Source: a candidate division WOR-3 bacterium (GTDB lineage: Bacteria > Hydrothermota > Hydrothermia > UBA1063). From it: 64,000 nt of DNA. This document shows, piece by piece, positions 1-8,387 of this stretch. Below the pieces are notes generated by a model that was not told the DNA's origin, did not search any database, and saw only the letters and a program-made list of their open reading frames with translations. The stretch is taken from contig JBDRYS010000001.1 of the NCBI GenBank assembly GCA_039803545.1, forward strand, positions 769,866-833,865. Reading direction: 5' to 3'. The translations under genes were made by a program, and so were the position numbers. Position 1 is the first letter of the stretch, and each line of letters begins with the position of its first letter.

Positions 1-221
1 CTAAGAAGCGCTTCATTATAAGCCTTTTTGCCTTCAAAACTTTTGTAATCCAGAATAAAATAGGGAACCTTTAATCTCTGAGCCCGTTTAATTGCCTTAG
101 CCTCTGGATTGTCAGTGATCATCGCAACACATTCGATAGGCCAGGAATTTTTTCTTATTGTTTTGACTATGGCTTCAAAGTTACTACCATTACCTGAAGC
201 GAGAACAACAAGCCTCTTCAT
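1..221 (-). CDS. purN: phosphoribosylglycinamide formyltransferase, N-terminal part (runs off the window)
   Basis: The first 73 residues are present and the rest lies beyond the window edge. The N-terminus carries VLASGNGSNFEAI, the glycine/serine-rich phosphate-binding loop of PurN, followed by a Rossmann-like stretch with MITDNPEAKAI. PurN transfers a formyl group from 10-formyl-THF to glycinamide ribonucleotide in purine synthesis, in the cytoplasm. The ATG overlaps the stop of the upstream nicotinate phosphoribosyltransferase gene by 4 bp (ATGA), so the two are probably translationally coupled. It is the last visible gene of the minus-strand operon that begins at 6169. Confidence 0.9.
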   Translation of the reverse strand, partial: MKRLVVLASGNGSNFEAIVKTIRKNSWPIECVAMITDNPEAKAIKRAQRLKVPYFILDYKSFEGKKAYNEALL

Positions 222-1405
222 AACGAGAATTCAACTTGTTTAAGTTGCTCCAAAACGTAATTCCTTATCTCATCAACAGAAGGCAAGGGCCTCACTAACT
301 TCCCGTTCTCTAAATACTTTTGCAATATAAGTTCCCCTTCTCCTCCGCAGGAGTGGCAGGTGGCTGTATCGGCCTCGTACGGAGTAACATAAAGAGCCTT
401 GCACTTTTTACATCTCCAGACCTTCTTTCTGCCACTGAATTTCCCCTTCTTAGCAAGGGGAACACCTTCTACTTCCACGATATCCATAGCAAAGTCAATG
501 GTAGGAGCATTGGAAATGGACGTTCCCACACCGAATCCAAAAGCACCAGCCTTTTTCAAAGGCGGTATGTCATCCTCATCAAGGCCACCGGAAACATAAA
601 TTCTGACGTTTTTATAACCCCTCAAATCCAGCTCCCACCGAACTTCCCTCACAATTCTTTCCATGTTCCCCCTGCGAGATGCAGGGGTATCAAGCCTCAC
701 ACCCAGAAGGTCCTTTATTTTAGATGCAGCCTCTAAGGAGGCGAACTTTTCATCACCAAAGGTGTCGATCAGGGCAATTCTGGGAATATCCTGCGGCATA
801 ATTTCATCGTAAGCCTTCCATGCCTCTTCTTCACCCATAATGAGCATTAAAGCATGGGGCATAGTGCCCGTTGGTCTTTTACCGATGGCTTCGGCACCCA
901 GTATGGAAGACACCCCGTCACAACCGCCTATATAAGCATTCCTGTCAATAAAGGGGGCAAGTGCGGGATGCATTCTTCTGACGCCAAAGGACAAAACTAC
1001 AGAGTCCTCTGCAGCTTTCTTAATCCTTGCAGATTTTGTAGCTATTCCCGATGCCTGACAGATAAGGCCAAGGGCAGGCGTTTCAAACTCAGAAAAGCTC
1101 GAATATTCTCCCTCAATAGCCATCACGGGTATCGGAACACCCTCTGGATCACGAGGGGTAAAAAGGGTGCCCTCAGGTATTGAATACAAAGTGATCGGAA
1201 GGCCTTCCAGGAGCTTAACCACATATTCTAACCCTGCGAAAACTGCCCATGGGTATTTATCTGGTAAAGAACCAACGGTAAACTCCGCCAACACCGATTT
1301 CTTTACCTTTTTATGCCGTAAAATTTCTACCGTCCGCTTAAAATAAATGTCTGTAGTTAATCCTTTCTTTATCTCGTCACCTGATGCAATGTGGAAAAGG
1401 TCCAC
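218..1405 (-). CDS. pncB: nicotinate phosphoribosyltransferase with C-terminal zinc-ribbon tail
   Basis: A 395-residue protein of the nicotinate phosphoribosyltransferase family, which joins nicotinate and PRPP to give nicotinate mononucleotide (NAD salvage). Family-like segments include ASGIATKSARIKKAA, SFGVRRMHP, GTMPHALML and the phosphate-binding VSGGLDEDDIPPL. Residues 332-355 hold two CxxC pairs (C332/C335 and C350/C353), a short zinc-ribbon-like tail. I recall a similar tail in archaeal enzymes of this family. The start is GTG, chosen because GGGGGAGG sits just upstream. The gene overlaps the stop of the PIN-TRAM gene and overlaps purN by 4 bp. A nicotinamidase gene, the preceding step, lies at the other end of the window. 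Confidence 0.92.
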   Translation of the reverse strand: MDLFHIASGDEIKKGLTTDIYFKRTVEILRHKKVKKSVLAEFTVGSLPDKYPWAVFAGLEYVVKLLEGLPITLYSIPEGTLFTPRDPEGVPIPVMAIEGEYSSFSEFETPALGLICQASGIATKSARIKKAAEDSVVLSFGVRRMHPALAPFIDRNAYIGGCDGVSSILGAEAIGKRPTGTMPHALMLIMGEEEAWKAYDEIMPQDIPRIALIDTFGDEKFASLEAASKIKDLLGVRLDTPASRRGNMERIVREVRWELDLRGYKNVRIYVSGGLDEDDIPPLKKAGAFGFGVGTSISNAPTIDFAMDIVEVEGVPLAKKGKFSGRKKVWRCKKCKALYVTPYEADTATCHSCGGEGELILQKYLENGKLVRPLPSVDEIRNYVLEQLKQVEFSL

Positions 1406-1406
1406 A

Positions 1407-2402
1407 CTAAGCCTCCCCCTTTAATCTGGCGAAAACAATCCGCCCTGTCTCCGTCTGTAATACCGAGTGAACTATAACCTCAATCTCCTGACCTATATAA
1501 GAACTCGCTCCATCAACAACCACCATGGTACCATCCACAAGATACCCTACCCCTTGTTTTTTATCCCTTTCCTTGCCCTCACGAACAATCTTGATCTTTA
1601 TAATGTCTCCAGAATTTAATGGTAATTTAAGTCGCTCTGTAAGTTCGTTTACATTTAACACAGAAACCCCCTGGACCTCAGCGACCTTTTTTAAATTGTA
1701 ATCAGTGGTGATGAGCTTAGTGCCAGTTTTCCTTGCCAGCTCTATGAGTTTTTCATCCACATCGTGCTTTCCGGGAACATCCTCCCGAACGATAATCAGT
1801 CTATCTTTCAATAAATCCCTTAGCTTATCCAGCATTTCCATCCCCCGTCTTCCCTTTTCCCTCTTATCGGGATCCTTTGAATCTGCAATGTTTTGAAGTT
1901 CTTTCAGCACAAAGGCGGGAACTGCCAGATTGCCTTCCAGAAATCCAAGTTCCACCATATCCACGATCCTTCCATCTATTAGTGCACTGGTATCAACAAG
2001 CTTTGTGTACTTTTTCATCTCGCCTTTGATCTTATCCTTAGACTTAATAAGCTCATCCTTTCTGGACAAGACATAAGCGACAAAAAGATAAATTGCAGCG
2101 GTATTTGTAATGAGAAAGACCCATCCCCTGGTCTCTGGCCGCCTAAAATCGGGAAACTGGATGATCAAAAAGCCTATAAAGGTTCCAAAAAGGGCTCCCG
2201 CTATGATAGTCGCAAGAAAAACAGCCACCTCTCTAAAGGTTCTATGGGAGAGAAGTTTTTCAAGGGCTATAACGGAGTAGGAAATGAGCGCGGCAACAGT
2301 CACCGCCAAATAGTAAGATAAGTGGGCCCTTATACCTACGAAGGTGATAAGGCCGAACAGCACCAAAAATACGATAATACGCCGTATATTTAACCAAGAC
2401 AT
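1407..2402 (-). CDS. YacL-like membrane PIN-TRAM protein
   Basis: A 331-residue protein with three parts. Residues 8-115 contain about four hydrophobic helices. Residues 135-255 form a PIN nuclease-type domain that starts LVDTSALIDGR (acidic D137 and D143) and has a later acidic TTDYNL segment. Residues 262-331 form a TRAM domain, a small RNA-binding beta barrel. This is the arrangement of Bacillus YacL. In Firmicutes the order is radA-disA-yacL; here it directly follows radA with a 13 bp overlap and disA is absent. RNA cleavage or binding at the membrane is inferred from the domains, and the substrate is unknown. Confidence 0.85.
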   Translation of the reverse strand: MSWLNIRRIIVFLVLFGLITFVGIRAHLSYYLAVTVAALISYSVIALEKLLSHRTFREVAVFLATIIAGALFGTFIGFLIIQFPDFRRPETRGWVFLITNTAAIYLFVAYVLSRKDELIKSKDKIKGEMKKYTKLVDTSALIDGRIVDMVELGFLEGNLAVPAFVLKELQNIADSKDPDKREKGRRGMEMLDKLRDLLKDRLIIVREDVPGKHDVDEKLIELARKTGTKLITTDYNLKKVAEVQGVSVLNVNELTERLKLPLNSGDIIKIKIVREGKERDKKQGVGYLVDGTMVVVDGASSYIGQEIEVIVHSVLQTETGRIVFARLKGEA

Positions 2403-3706
2403 AGCTTAACAACCTCCTCAACACTTTTAAATTCTAATGGAGAAAATACATTTATAAAACCAAGCCTCTTCGCTTCCTCAATTCTTCTCTGAAGATTTGC
2501 AACCCGGCGAACTTCCCCGCCGAGTCCCACTTCCCCGATAAAAACTGCATTATCGGGTAAAGCCCTCTTTTTGTAGGAAGATATAACAGAGGCCACCACT
2601 GCCAAATCGGCAGAGGAGTCCTCTACCCTCATACCCCCTGTTACATTTAAGAAAATATCCATACCCCTTAAATTCACCCCGGTAAACCTTTCCACGACAG
2701 CAAGAAGCATGTAAAGCCTTTTTGTATCAAAACCTGTTGTAACCCTTTGAGGTGTCGGGAAAAAGGTTGGTAGCACAAGGGACTGAATTTCAACCAGTAT
2801 GGGCCTTTTACCCTCCATAAGTACAGTATAAGCAATACCCTCTTTTCTCACATGATCCTTTGAAATAAACAAAGTTGCCGCATCGCTAACCTCCTTAAGG
2901 CCACTGGAGGTCATCTCAAAAATGCCAATCTCATCAGAACTTCCATAGCGATTCTTAGTACACCTTAAAATCCTCAAGTCTGAACCCTTTTCCCCCTCTA
3001 AGTACAGGACAACATCAACCATATGCTCTAATGTTTTAGGGCCAGCAAGGGTTCCGTCTTTGGTAACGTGCCCTACAATGATTGTACTCATTAACCTTTC
3101 CTTGGTCATTCTTAGAAACTCAGCTCCGCATTCCCTTACCTGGGTTACACTACCCACCACCTGGTCAATTTCCGGTTTGTAAACCGTTTGAATGGAATCT
3201 ATTATGAGTAGAAATGGTTCAATTTTTTCAACAACAGACTTAATCTCAGAAACATCCTGCTCGCCTATTACGTAAAGAAAATTACTGGAAATGCCTACTC
3301 TTATTGCCCTCCCTTTTACCTGTTCAGGAGACTCCTCCCCTGAAACATAAAGAACCTTTAACCCCTTGTCCGTTAAAGCCTTTGCAATTTGAAGCAAAAG
3401 AGTAGACTTACCTATACCCGGTTCGCCCCCAATCAAAATAAGACTGGAAGGTGTAATCCCCTCTTCCAATACCCTGTCAAACTCATAAATACCCGTCGGA
3501 ACTTTCCTGTACTCCTTGATTTCAATCTCGCTGATCTTCTTAACCCTCTCTATCCCTGAGGAAGTCTTAGCTCCGGTAGGCTCATCTCTAAACTCTTTAA
3601 AGGTATTCCACTGACCACAATTAGGACACCTGCCAAGCCATTTTACACTTTCATAGCCACAATTGGAGCAAACAAAATAAGTTCTTGATTTTTGAGATCT
3701 ACCCAT
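2390..3706 (-). CDS. radA: DNA repair protein RadA (Sms)
   Basis: 438 residues, the normal length for RadA, a DnaB-like branch-migration ATPase in recombinational repair. A four-cysteine zinc finger lies at C13, C16, C27 and C30. The RecA-like ATPase domain has Walker A GGEPGIGKST with K100, Walker B-like FLLIIDSIQT, and the RadA-specific KNRYGSSDEIGIFEM. The C-terminal third is a Lon protease-like domain without proteolytic function (VNLRGMDIFLNVTGG). The gene starts 1 bp after the MlaD-like gene and overlaps the YacL-like gene downstream. Confidence 0.96.
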   Translation of the reverse strand: MGRSQKSRTYFVCSNCGYESVKWLGRCPNCGQWNTFKEFRDEPTGAKTSSGIERVKKISEIEIKEYRKVPTGIYEFDRVLEEGITPSSLILIGGEPGIGKSTLLLQIAKALTDKGLKVLYVSGEESPEQVKGRAIRVGISSNFLYVIGEQDVSEIKSVVEKIEPFLLIIDSIQTVYKPEIDQVVGSVTQVRECGAEFLRMTKERLMSTIIVGHVTKDGTLAGPKTLEHMVDVVLYLEGEKGSDLRILRCTKNRYGSSDEIGIFEMTSSGLKEVSDAATLFISKDHVRKEGIAYTVLMEGKRPILVEIQSLVLPTFFPTPQRVTTGFDTKRLYMLLAVVERFTGVNLRGMDIFLNVTGGMRVEDSSADLAVVASVISSYKKRALPDNAVFIGEVGLGGEVRRVANLQRRIEEAKRLGFINVFSPLEFKSVEEVVKLCLG

Positions 3707-3707
3707 T

Positions 3708-4472
3708 TCAGAAAAGTTTCAACTTCGCCTTAATCTCGACGCCTTTCTTAAACTCCTGTGAAATCGACCGCAACATATCAAAAACAGAATCGATTTTGCT
3801 GTAAAGGGTATCATTTGCAAGGAGTGGATTTTTTCTCAAAATCTTCATTGTTGAATCCGCCTCAATGAGAACGGTATCCAACCTTTTCAAAACCACGGTA
3901 AGGTTCTCATTCTGCTGAGAGATTGCTACAAGGGCTGTATCTCGGAATCCCCTTAAGGTCTTATCAACCTCAACAAGAGCTCTGTCTAAGTTTGAGATCA
4001 CGGGTTTTAATTCCTTCATACTGGTTCTCAACTCTCCTAAGAAACTTACAAGGGTATCAGAGAGGTTCAGAAGCTCCCTCACAAGGTCATCATAGCTTCT
4101 GGTCTTTATACCTTGAAATCGGTAATTCCTTGGCACAGGTTTGCCGTCTCCTGGAATTATCAGGAGTCTCACTTGACCCAAAAGTCCCACGGTTTCAAGA
4201 ATAACGTTAGATCCTTCATTGAGTTTATATCTTTCCGTATAAAAGGTTAAAACTACCTTGTTATCCTCGATTCGAACATCAGAAACCCTACCCATTGGAA
4301 CGCCGAGAACCGTTACTACATCGCCCTTTCTCACATTCACTGGACCTTCAAAGACCGCTTCGTAATATGCTCTGTTTCTGCGAACATTAAAATCTCTCGT
4401 CAAAAATAGCCCACCAATCAGAAGGAAAAGGAGAAAGGTAATTGTTAGACCAACCTTCTCTTCAAGGGTCAT
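3708..4472 (-). CDS. MlaD-like MCE-domain protein
   Basis: 254 residues. One N-terminal membrane anchor (about residues 8-25) is followed by an MCE/MlaD domain (about 35-120; VRKGDVVTVLGVPMGRVSDV is typical) and then a long helical, probably coiled-coil region that ends in a short amphipathic tail. MCE proteins form hexamers in the periplasm and carry lipids between the two membranes with an MlaE permease and MlaF ATPase. Neither partner is nearby. The gene sits between transaldolase and radA in a housekeeping operon, so either its partners are elsewhere or it is used differently. Confidence 0.82.
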   Translation of the reverse strand: MTLEEKVGLTITFLLFLLIGGLFLTRDFNVRRNRAYYEAVFEGPVNVRKGDVVTVLGVPMGRVSDVRIEDNKVVLTFYTERYKLNEGSNVILETVGLLGQVRLLIIPGDGKPVPRNYRFQGIKTRSYDDLVRELLNLSDTLVSFLGELRTSMKELKPVISNLDRALVEVDKTLRGFRDTALVAISQQNENLTVVLKRLDTVLIEADSTMKILRKNPLLANDTLYSKIDSVFDMLRSISQEFKKGVEIKAKLKLF

Positions 4473-4479
4473 CTAATTT

Positions 4480-5127
4480 CTATTTCCCCTTTAACTTTTC
4501 CCAGTCCTTTAGAAACCTTTCAATTCCTATGTCTGTCAGCGGGTGATTGACCAATTGTCTTATAACCTTAGGAGGCACTGTAACAATAGGCGCTCCCATC
4601 AGTGCAGCCTCAAGAACATGGAGTGGATGCCTGACAGAGGCCACAATCACCTCCGTTTCGAACCCGTAATTTTCATAAATCTGTAAAATTTGCTCAACAA
4701 TGTCAAGGCCGTAGTGGCTTATGTCATCAAGCCTTCCTACAAAGGGAGAAACATAGGTTGCTCCAGCTTTGGCAGCAAGTAAAGCCTGCAAAGGCTGGAA
4801 AATAAGGGTAACGTTCGTCTTAATCCCCTCCTGTGAAAGGGTTTTCACTGCCCTCAATCCGTCAGCGGTCATCGGTATCTTAATAACTACGTGCTCGTCA
4901 ATCTTTGCCAGTTCCCTTGCCTCCTTTACCATTCCCTCATAATCTGTGGAGACCACTTCTGCTGAAACAGGACCCTTTAAAATCTCACAAATTCTCTTAA
5001 TTACCTTGACCGGGTCTCCACCCTCCTGTGAAAGGAGTGTGGGGTTTGTTGTTGCACCTTCTATAATCCCCCACTGAGCAAGCTCTTCAATCTCCTTAAC
5101 GTTTGCAGTATCGACAAAGATTTTCAT
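4480..5127 (-). CDS. tal: transaldolase, short TalC/FSA type
   Basis: 215 residues, the length of the short transaldolase/fructose-6-phosphate aldolase group. [16 protein letters not shown] and GATTNPTLL are hallmark N-terminal motifs. The Schiff-base lysine is most likely K83 in [11 protein letters not shown], and [20 protein letters not shown] and [11 protein letters not shown] follow as expected. It works in the non-oxidative pentose phosphate pathway, though the sequence alone does not separate transaldolase from fructose-6-phosphate aldolase activity. AAGGAGG lies at a good distance before the ATG. Confidence 0.92.
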   Translation of the reverse strand: MKIFVDTANVKEIEELAQWGIIEGATTNPTLLSQEGGDPVKVIKRICEILKGPVSAEVVSTDYEGMVKEARELAKIDEHVVIKIPMTADGLRAVKTLSQEGIKTNVTLIFQPLQALLAAKAGATYVSPFVGRLDDISHYGLDIVEQILQIYENYGFETEVIVASVRHPLHVLEAALMGAPIVTVPPKVIRQLVNHPLTDIGIERFLKDWEKLKGK

Positions 5128-5140
5128 TACAGTCCTCCTT

Positions 5141-5869
5141 TTAATATTTAACCTCTAACAGCGTCAAACCCTTTGCAGGGGCAACGATGACCTTCCTTTC
5201 TCTCCCCTCTAAAAAATTCTGAAAAAATTCAATGCTGCAAAACTTTTTAAAGGAATAAACCATACTGCCAACAAGGGTCCTTACAAGCCTGTAAAGAAAA
5301 TGACTTCCCTCCACATAGAAAACGATCTCATCCTCCTCTCTACGCCAGTAAGCATTGTAAAACCGTACCCTTTTATCCTCTTTTTCCTTGACCATCTCAA
5401 GGAAGGAAAAATCAATTTCGCCCTTTATAAGCTCCGAACACTGTGAAAGGATTTTCTCATCTAAAGGATACGGCAACTCCCATACATACCTTGACCTGAG
5501 TGGAGAGCGTTTACCATCCAGAATTCTGTATCGATAAACCTTTGATTTTGCTGAGAATCTCGCGTGAAAATCGTCCGGGGCAGGCTCCAGAGATTTAACA
5601 TGGACATCTTGAGGCAAAATCGCATTCAAAGACCTCTTCAGCTGGTTCAGATCAAGTTGCAAATCCGAATCAAAGTGCACACTGAAAACCTGATTTTCTG
5701 CATGGACACCGGCATCCGTCCTCGATGCACCGATTAGCCGAAAATCAACGTCCCTAAACAGGGTTTTCAAAGCCTCTTTCAAAACCCCTTGAACCGTTCT
5801 TCGGTCTTTCTGAATTTGCCAACCGAAAAAATCTGTTCCGTCGTATTCCACGACACCCTTTATTACCAT
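5141..5869 (-). CDS. truA: tRNA pseudouridine(38-40) synthase TruA
   Basis: 242 residues. It has the TruA signature [16 protein letters not shown], in which D52 is the catalytic aspartate, and [10 protein letters not shown] near the N-terminus. [16 protein letters not shown] near the C-terminus is the second conserved block. It isomerises uridines 38-40 in the anticodon arm of tRNAs. The ATG lies 3 bp after the stop of the DUF3467 gene and lacks a clear Shine-Dalgarno sequence, so translation probably depends on coupling. Confidence 0.95.
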   Translation of the reverse strand: MVIKGVVEYDGTDFFGWQIQKDRRTVQGVLKEALKTLFRDVDFRLIGASRTDAGVHAENQVFSVHFDSDLQLDLNQLKRSLNAILPQDVHVKSLEPAPDDFHARFSAKSKVYRYRILDGKRSPLRSRYVWELPYPLDEKILSQCSELIKGEIDFSFLEMVKEKEDKRVRFYNAYWRREEDEIVFYVEGSHFLYRLVRTLVGSMVYSFKKFCSIEFFQNFLEGRERKVIVAPAKGLTLLEVKY

Positions 5870-5872
5870 TCA

Positions 5873-6169
5873 CTATTTTTCCTCAGGTGCAAAACCGAGC
5901 TTCCGCTGTTCCATACCGAACAATTTTACCTCTCCAAATTTAGCTTCATACTGCTTGATGTTGTCCTCGAGGGCTTTTAAAAGCAATTTTGCATGCTGTG
6001 GCGTCATCAAGACCCTCGCCTGGACCTTTGCCTTTGGAAGCCCTGGTAAAATCTTTGCAAAATCGATCACAAATTCACTCGGTGAAAAGGAGATCATCAC
6101 CATATTAGAATAAACGCCCTGAGCTACATTCTCATCTAACTCTATTTCAAAAGGTTTTTGAATTTCCAT
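5873..6169 (-). CDS. DUF3467 family protein
   Basis: 98 residues. The core ENVAQGVYSNMVMISFSPSEFVIDF and the later segment KAKVQARVLMTPQHAKLLL followed by KALEDNIKQYEAKFG match the DUF3467 family, whose function is unknown. It is the first gene of the minus-strand operon leading to purN. GGAGG sits 4 bp before the ATG, and a promoter of TTGAAA-17-TAAAAT form lies upstream. The product looks soluble, with no signal peptide or membrane segment. Confidence 0.85.
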   Translation of the reverse strand: MEIQKPFEIELDENVAQGVYSNMVMISFSPSEFVIDFAKILPGLPKAKVQARVLMTPQHAKLLLKALEDNIKQYEAKFGEVKLFGMEQRKLGFAPEEK

Positions 6170-6185
6170 ATAACCTCCTGTACTG

Positions 6186-6220
6186 CTTTAATTTTACATG
6201 ATTTTTTCAAGTCTTTCAAA
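6186..6220 (-). promoter_or_regulatory. promoter of the DUF3467-truA-tal-mlaD-radA operon
   Basis: On the minus strand the sequence reads TTGAAA, 17 bp, TAAAAT with ATG immediately before the -10 box. A leader with a GGAGG ribosome site follows. It is divergent from the gatB promoter and the two overlap. Confidence 0.6.
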
Positions 6221-6233
6221 AGACCTGTAAAAT
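6205..6233 (+). promoter_or_regulatory. gatB promoter, probably leaderless
   Basis: TTTCAA (6205-6210), a 17 bp spacer and TAAAAT (6228-6233) are followed by 6 bp and the ATG at 6240. A transcript starting the usual 6-7 bp after the -10 box would begin at the start codon. No Shine-Dalgarno sequence is present. Confidence 0.6.
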
Positions 6234-6239
6234 TTTTAC

Positions 6240-7664
6240 ATGCAGGAAAATTATTACACGCGGATAGGCCTTGAAATCCACATTCAGTTAAAAACAAAAA
6301 CAAAACTCTTCTGCGGATGCAAAAACGAGTATGGTGCCATCCCCAACACCAACGTCTGTCCCGTTTGCCTTGGCTACCCCGGAGTTCTTCCCGTGCTAAA
6401 TCAGGAAGCGGTGAAAATGGCCATCAAAGTAGCCCTTGCCCTCAACGCGAGAATCAACAAACGATCAAGATTTTACAGGAAAAACTACTTCTATCCCGAC
6501 CTTCCCAAGGGCTACCAAATTACCCAGTACAGCGAATCGATAGCAGAAGATGCCTTTTTGGAGATCACTGTTCACGACGAGTCTAAAAGAATTGAAATCG
6601 AACGCATGAATATTGAAGAGGAGGCCGCTCGCTCAATTCACACGCCCCAAGGTGAAGTTCTCCTCGATTTCAACCGTAGCGGAATTCCACTCCTCGAGAT
6701 AGTTACAAAACCCTGTATAAGTTCCCCCATTGAAGCAAAACTATTCTTGGAAAAGTTCCGCGATTATATAAGGTATTTAAAAATCTCTGATTGTGATATG
6801 GAGAAGGGAGAGCTAAGGGTGGATGCCAACATATCCCTTTCACTGGATCCAAATACTTACGGCACCAAGGTAGAACTCAAAAACCTCAACTCTTTTAAAG
6901 CCGTTTATGATGCATTGACTTTTGAAAAGGAGAGGCAGGAAAAACTATTAAAAGAAGGCAAGAAAATTCACCAAGAAACTCGAATGTGGGACGAATACTT
7001 AGGTGAATCAAGACCGATGAGGACCAAAGAAGAGAGTATGGATTACCGGTACTTCCCTGAACCCGACTTGCCCGTCTTGATCCTCGACGATAAATTCATC
7101 GAAGAGGTAAAGAGGGAGATGCCCGAATTACCCGACAAAAAATACGCAAGATATGTTGAAAATTACAAATTGTCGCCGGAACAAGCCAAGCTTATCGCCT
7201 TCGATAGGGAATATTCCGAATTTTTTGATAGGATCTCAAAGGAAGTAAAAGACAAGAAATTGGTGGCCAACTGGCTCACCGTGATTTTCCCTGCCTACAT
7301 CGGTAAAACCCACCGATTTGAAGACCTGGATCCTGTGGAATTTGTGAGACTCGCCCACGCCTTAGAAATTGGTGAAATAAACAACAACCAGGCAAAGGAG
7401 GCTCTTACAAGGTTCTTCGAAAAAGGTATTTCCATTTCTAAGAGCATTCAGGAATTTGAAGAATCTTCAAAGAAATTTGATGAAACGGAACTGGAAAAGG
7501 TTATCGATGAGGTATTGGAAGAACAAAGGGAACTGGTAGAAAAGTACCTCTCGGGTAAAACCGGTGTCTTTCAGGCCATCCTCGGCCAGTGTATGAAAAA
7601 ATTGAAGGGAAGCGGTGACCCTATCAAGGTGAAGGAAATCCTTGAAAGGAAACTGAAAGGGTAA
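6240..7664 (+). CDS. gatB: Asp-tRNA(Asn)/Glu-tRNA(Gln) amidotransferase subunit B
   Basis: 474 residues, full length. GLEIHIQLKTKTKLFCGC and NTNVCPVCLGYPGVLPVLN are the GatB N-terminal blocks with cysteines of the metal site, and YRKNYFYPDLPKGYQITQY follows. The C-terminal helical YqeY-like domain binds tRNA. GatB activates misacylated Glu-tRNA(Gln) or Asp-tRNA(Asn), and ammonia is delivered by GatA. GatA and GatC are not in the window. The gene stands alone, and its start codon lies 6 bp after a -10 box, so the mRNA is probably leaderless. Confidence 0.96.
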   Translation: MQENYYTRIGLEIHIQLKTKTKLFCGCKNEYGAIPNTNVCPVCLGYPGVLPVLNQEAVKMAIKVALALNARINKRSRFYRKNYFYPDLPKGYQITQYSESIAEDAFLEITVHDESKRIEIERMNIEEEAARSIHTPQGEVLLDFNRSGIPLLEIVTKPCISSPIEAKLFLEKFRDYIRYLKISDCDMEKGELRVDANISLSLDPNTYGTKVELKNLNSFKAVYDALTFEKERQEKLLKEGKKIHQETRMWDEYLGESRPMRTKEESMDYRYFPEPDLPVLILDDKFIEEVKREMPELPDKKYARYVENYKLSPEQAKLIAFDREYSEFFDRISKEVKDKKLVANWLTVIFPAYIGKTHRFEDLDPVEFVRLAHALEIGEINNNQAKEALTRFFEKGISISKSIQEFEESSKKFDETELEKVIDEVLEEQRELVEKYLSGKTGVFQAILGQCMKKLKGSGDPIKVKEILERKLKG

Positions 7665-7703
7665 AAAAAAGCCCTGTTTTAAGTTGTGATAAAACCGCTC
7701 TAC

Positions 7704-8096
7704 TTTCTCGACATTAAGTCTTATTGAACGATCTTCTATTGCAGGTTCGACGCCCTTTTAGGCTCCTCTTCTTGTCGTAAGCCCTGTCTAACTCCATTTA
7801 TAATTTGATTATCGCTTGCGTTAATTTTATTATGCTCATGTTATCCCTCAATCTCTCAAATTCTTTTTCACTTCCCATACGCCTTCGACTCTTAACTTTG
7901 CCTGTTTAACGGCGCCCCTATCTCATACCTCTTTACCTTTCTACCGTTCATTTTGTGTTTCTTGCCACCTTCATTTGCTACAACTACATTGCGTTTATTC
8001 ATGCTGTAAGAACAAAAGATGTAGTATGGTCGCCGTTTTACTATGTTGTTATTTTTGATGAAACAATCCCATTTCGAGTAGATTAATTTTGAGGAA
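7704..8096 (-). mobile_element. decayed mobile-element remnant, copy A
   Basis: The 477 bp gap between gatB and the dinB unit holds no credible gene. Most of it matches, in inverted orientation and with substitutions and gaps, the sequence at 45541-46114. Matching blocks include AACAATCCCATTTCGAGT near the right end and, on the minus strand, AGCGATAATCAAATTA and GACAGGGCTTAC. The right end (8080-8096) corresponds to the 17 bp terminal repeat of copy B. The left end (about 7704-7722) is a weaker match to the other terminal repeat. All frames have stops, so any transposase is dead. Copy A is about 180 bp shorter than copy B. Confidence 0.7.
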
Positions 8097-8105
8097 CCCG
8101 CCCTC

Positions 8106-8134
8106 TTGACAAAACGGAGCATATAGTATACAAT
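8106..8134 (+). promoter_or_regulatory. promoter of the small protein-dinB operon, probably leaderless
   Basis: A near-consensus promoter: TTGACA (8106-8111), 17 bp, TACAAT (8129-8134), then 7 bp to the ATG at 8142. No ribosome-binding site is present. The -35 box starts 9 bp after the end of the decayed mobile element. Confidence 0.75.
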
Positions 8135-8140
8135 TGTATA
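8127..8140. promoter_or_regulatory. 14 bp perfect palindrome over the -10 box, candidate operator
   Basis: TATACAATTGTATA is a perfect inverted repeat that overlaps the -10 box and the expected transcription start of the dinB operon. A repressor dimer bound here would block transcription. Control of a translesion polymerase by a damage-responsive repressor is common, but this is not a known LexA box sequence, so the regulator is unknown. Confidence 0.45.
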
Positions 8141-8141
8141 T

Positions 8142-8387
8142 ATGGAGAACCTCAACCGGAAGGTCAATGTGATAGCTCGGTTCAACGGAACAGGGGAGGT
8201 ATATCCCATCTATATTGAATTTTCCGGTTCCCTCGTTAAACTCAGAAAGCCCGATGCCGTCTGGAAAGAGAGGGTCGGAAGGAATCTCATCACCCGGTTC
8301 TCCTCCTCCGATGGTGCAAACAGGTATATCCTCGCCTTTAACCATGAGACCCTTGAATGGAAATTGGAGGGGATAATCTATGAGTAG
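8142..8387 (+). CDS. small conserved-looking protein coupled to dinB
   Basis: 81 residues, beta-rich, with no signal peptide. The layout, a strand-rich start (PIYIEFSGSLVKL), a central W and an ending of YILAFNHETLEWKLEGIIYE type, recalls DUF6504 proteins, which I remember as small partners encoded beside translesion polymerases in Actinobacteria. That likeness is by eye only. Its stop overlaps the dinB start by 8 bp, so the two proteins are made together from one leaderless transcript. Function unknown; an accessory or regulator of DNA polymerase IV is an inference. Confidence 0.7.
   Translation: MENLNRKVNVIARFNGTGEVYPIYIEFSGSLVKLRKPDAVWKERVGRNLITRFSSSDGANRYILAFNHETLEWKLEGIIYE

Noticed and set aside
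7640..7690. A possible terminator just after gatB (AGGG ... CCCT then TGTTTT).
   Set aside because: The stem is only about 4 bp with an A8 loop and overlaps the stop codon; too weak to call.
7892..8209. A 105-codon minus-strand frame across the element copy A and the dinB promoter.
   Set aside because: It crosses the dinB promoter and into the antisense of the small gene, and its only similarity is to the decayed element copy B, which has stops in the equivalent frames.
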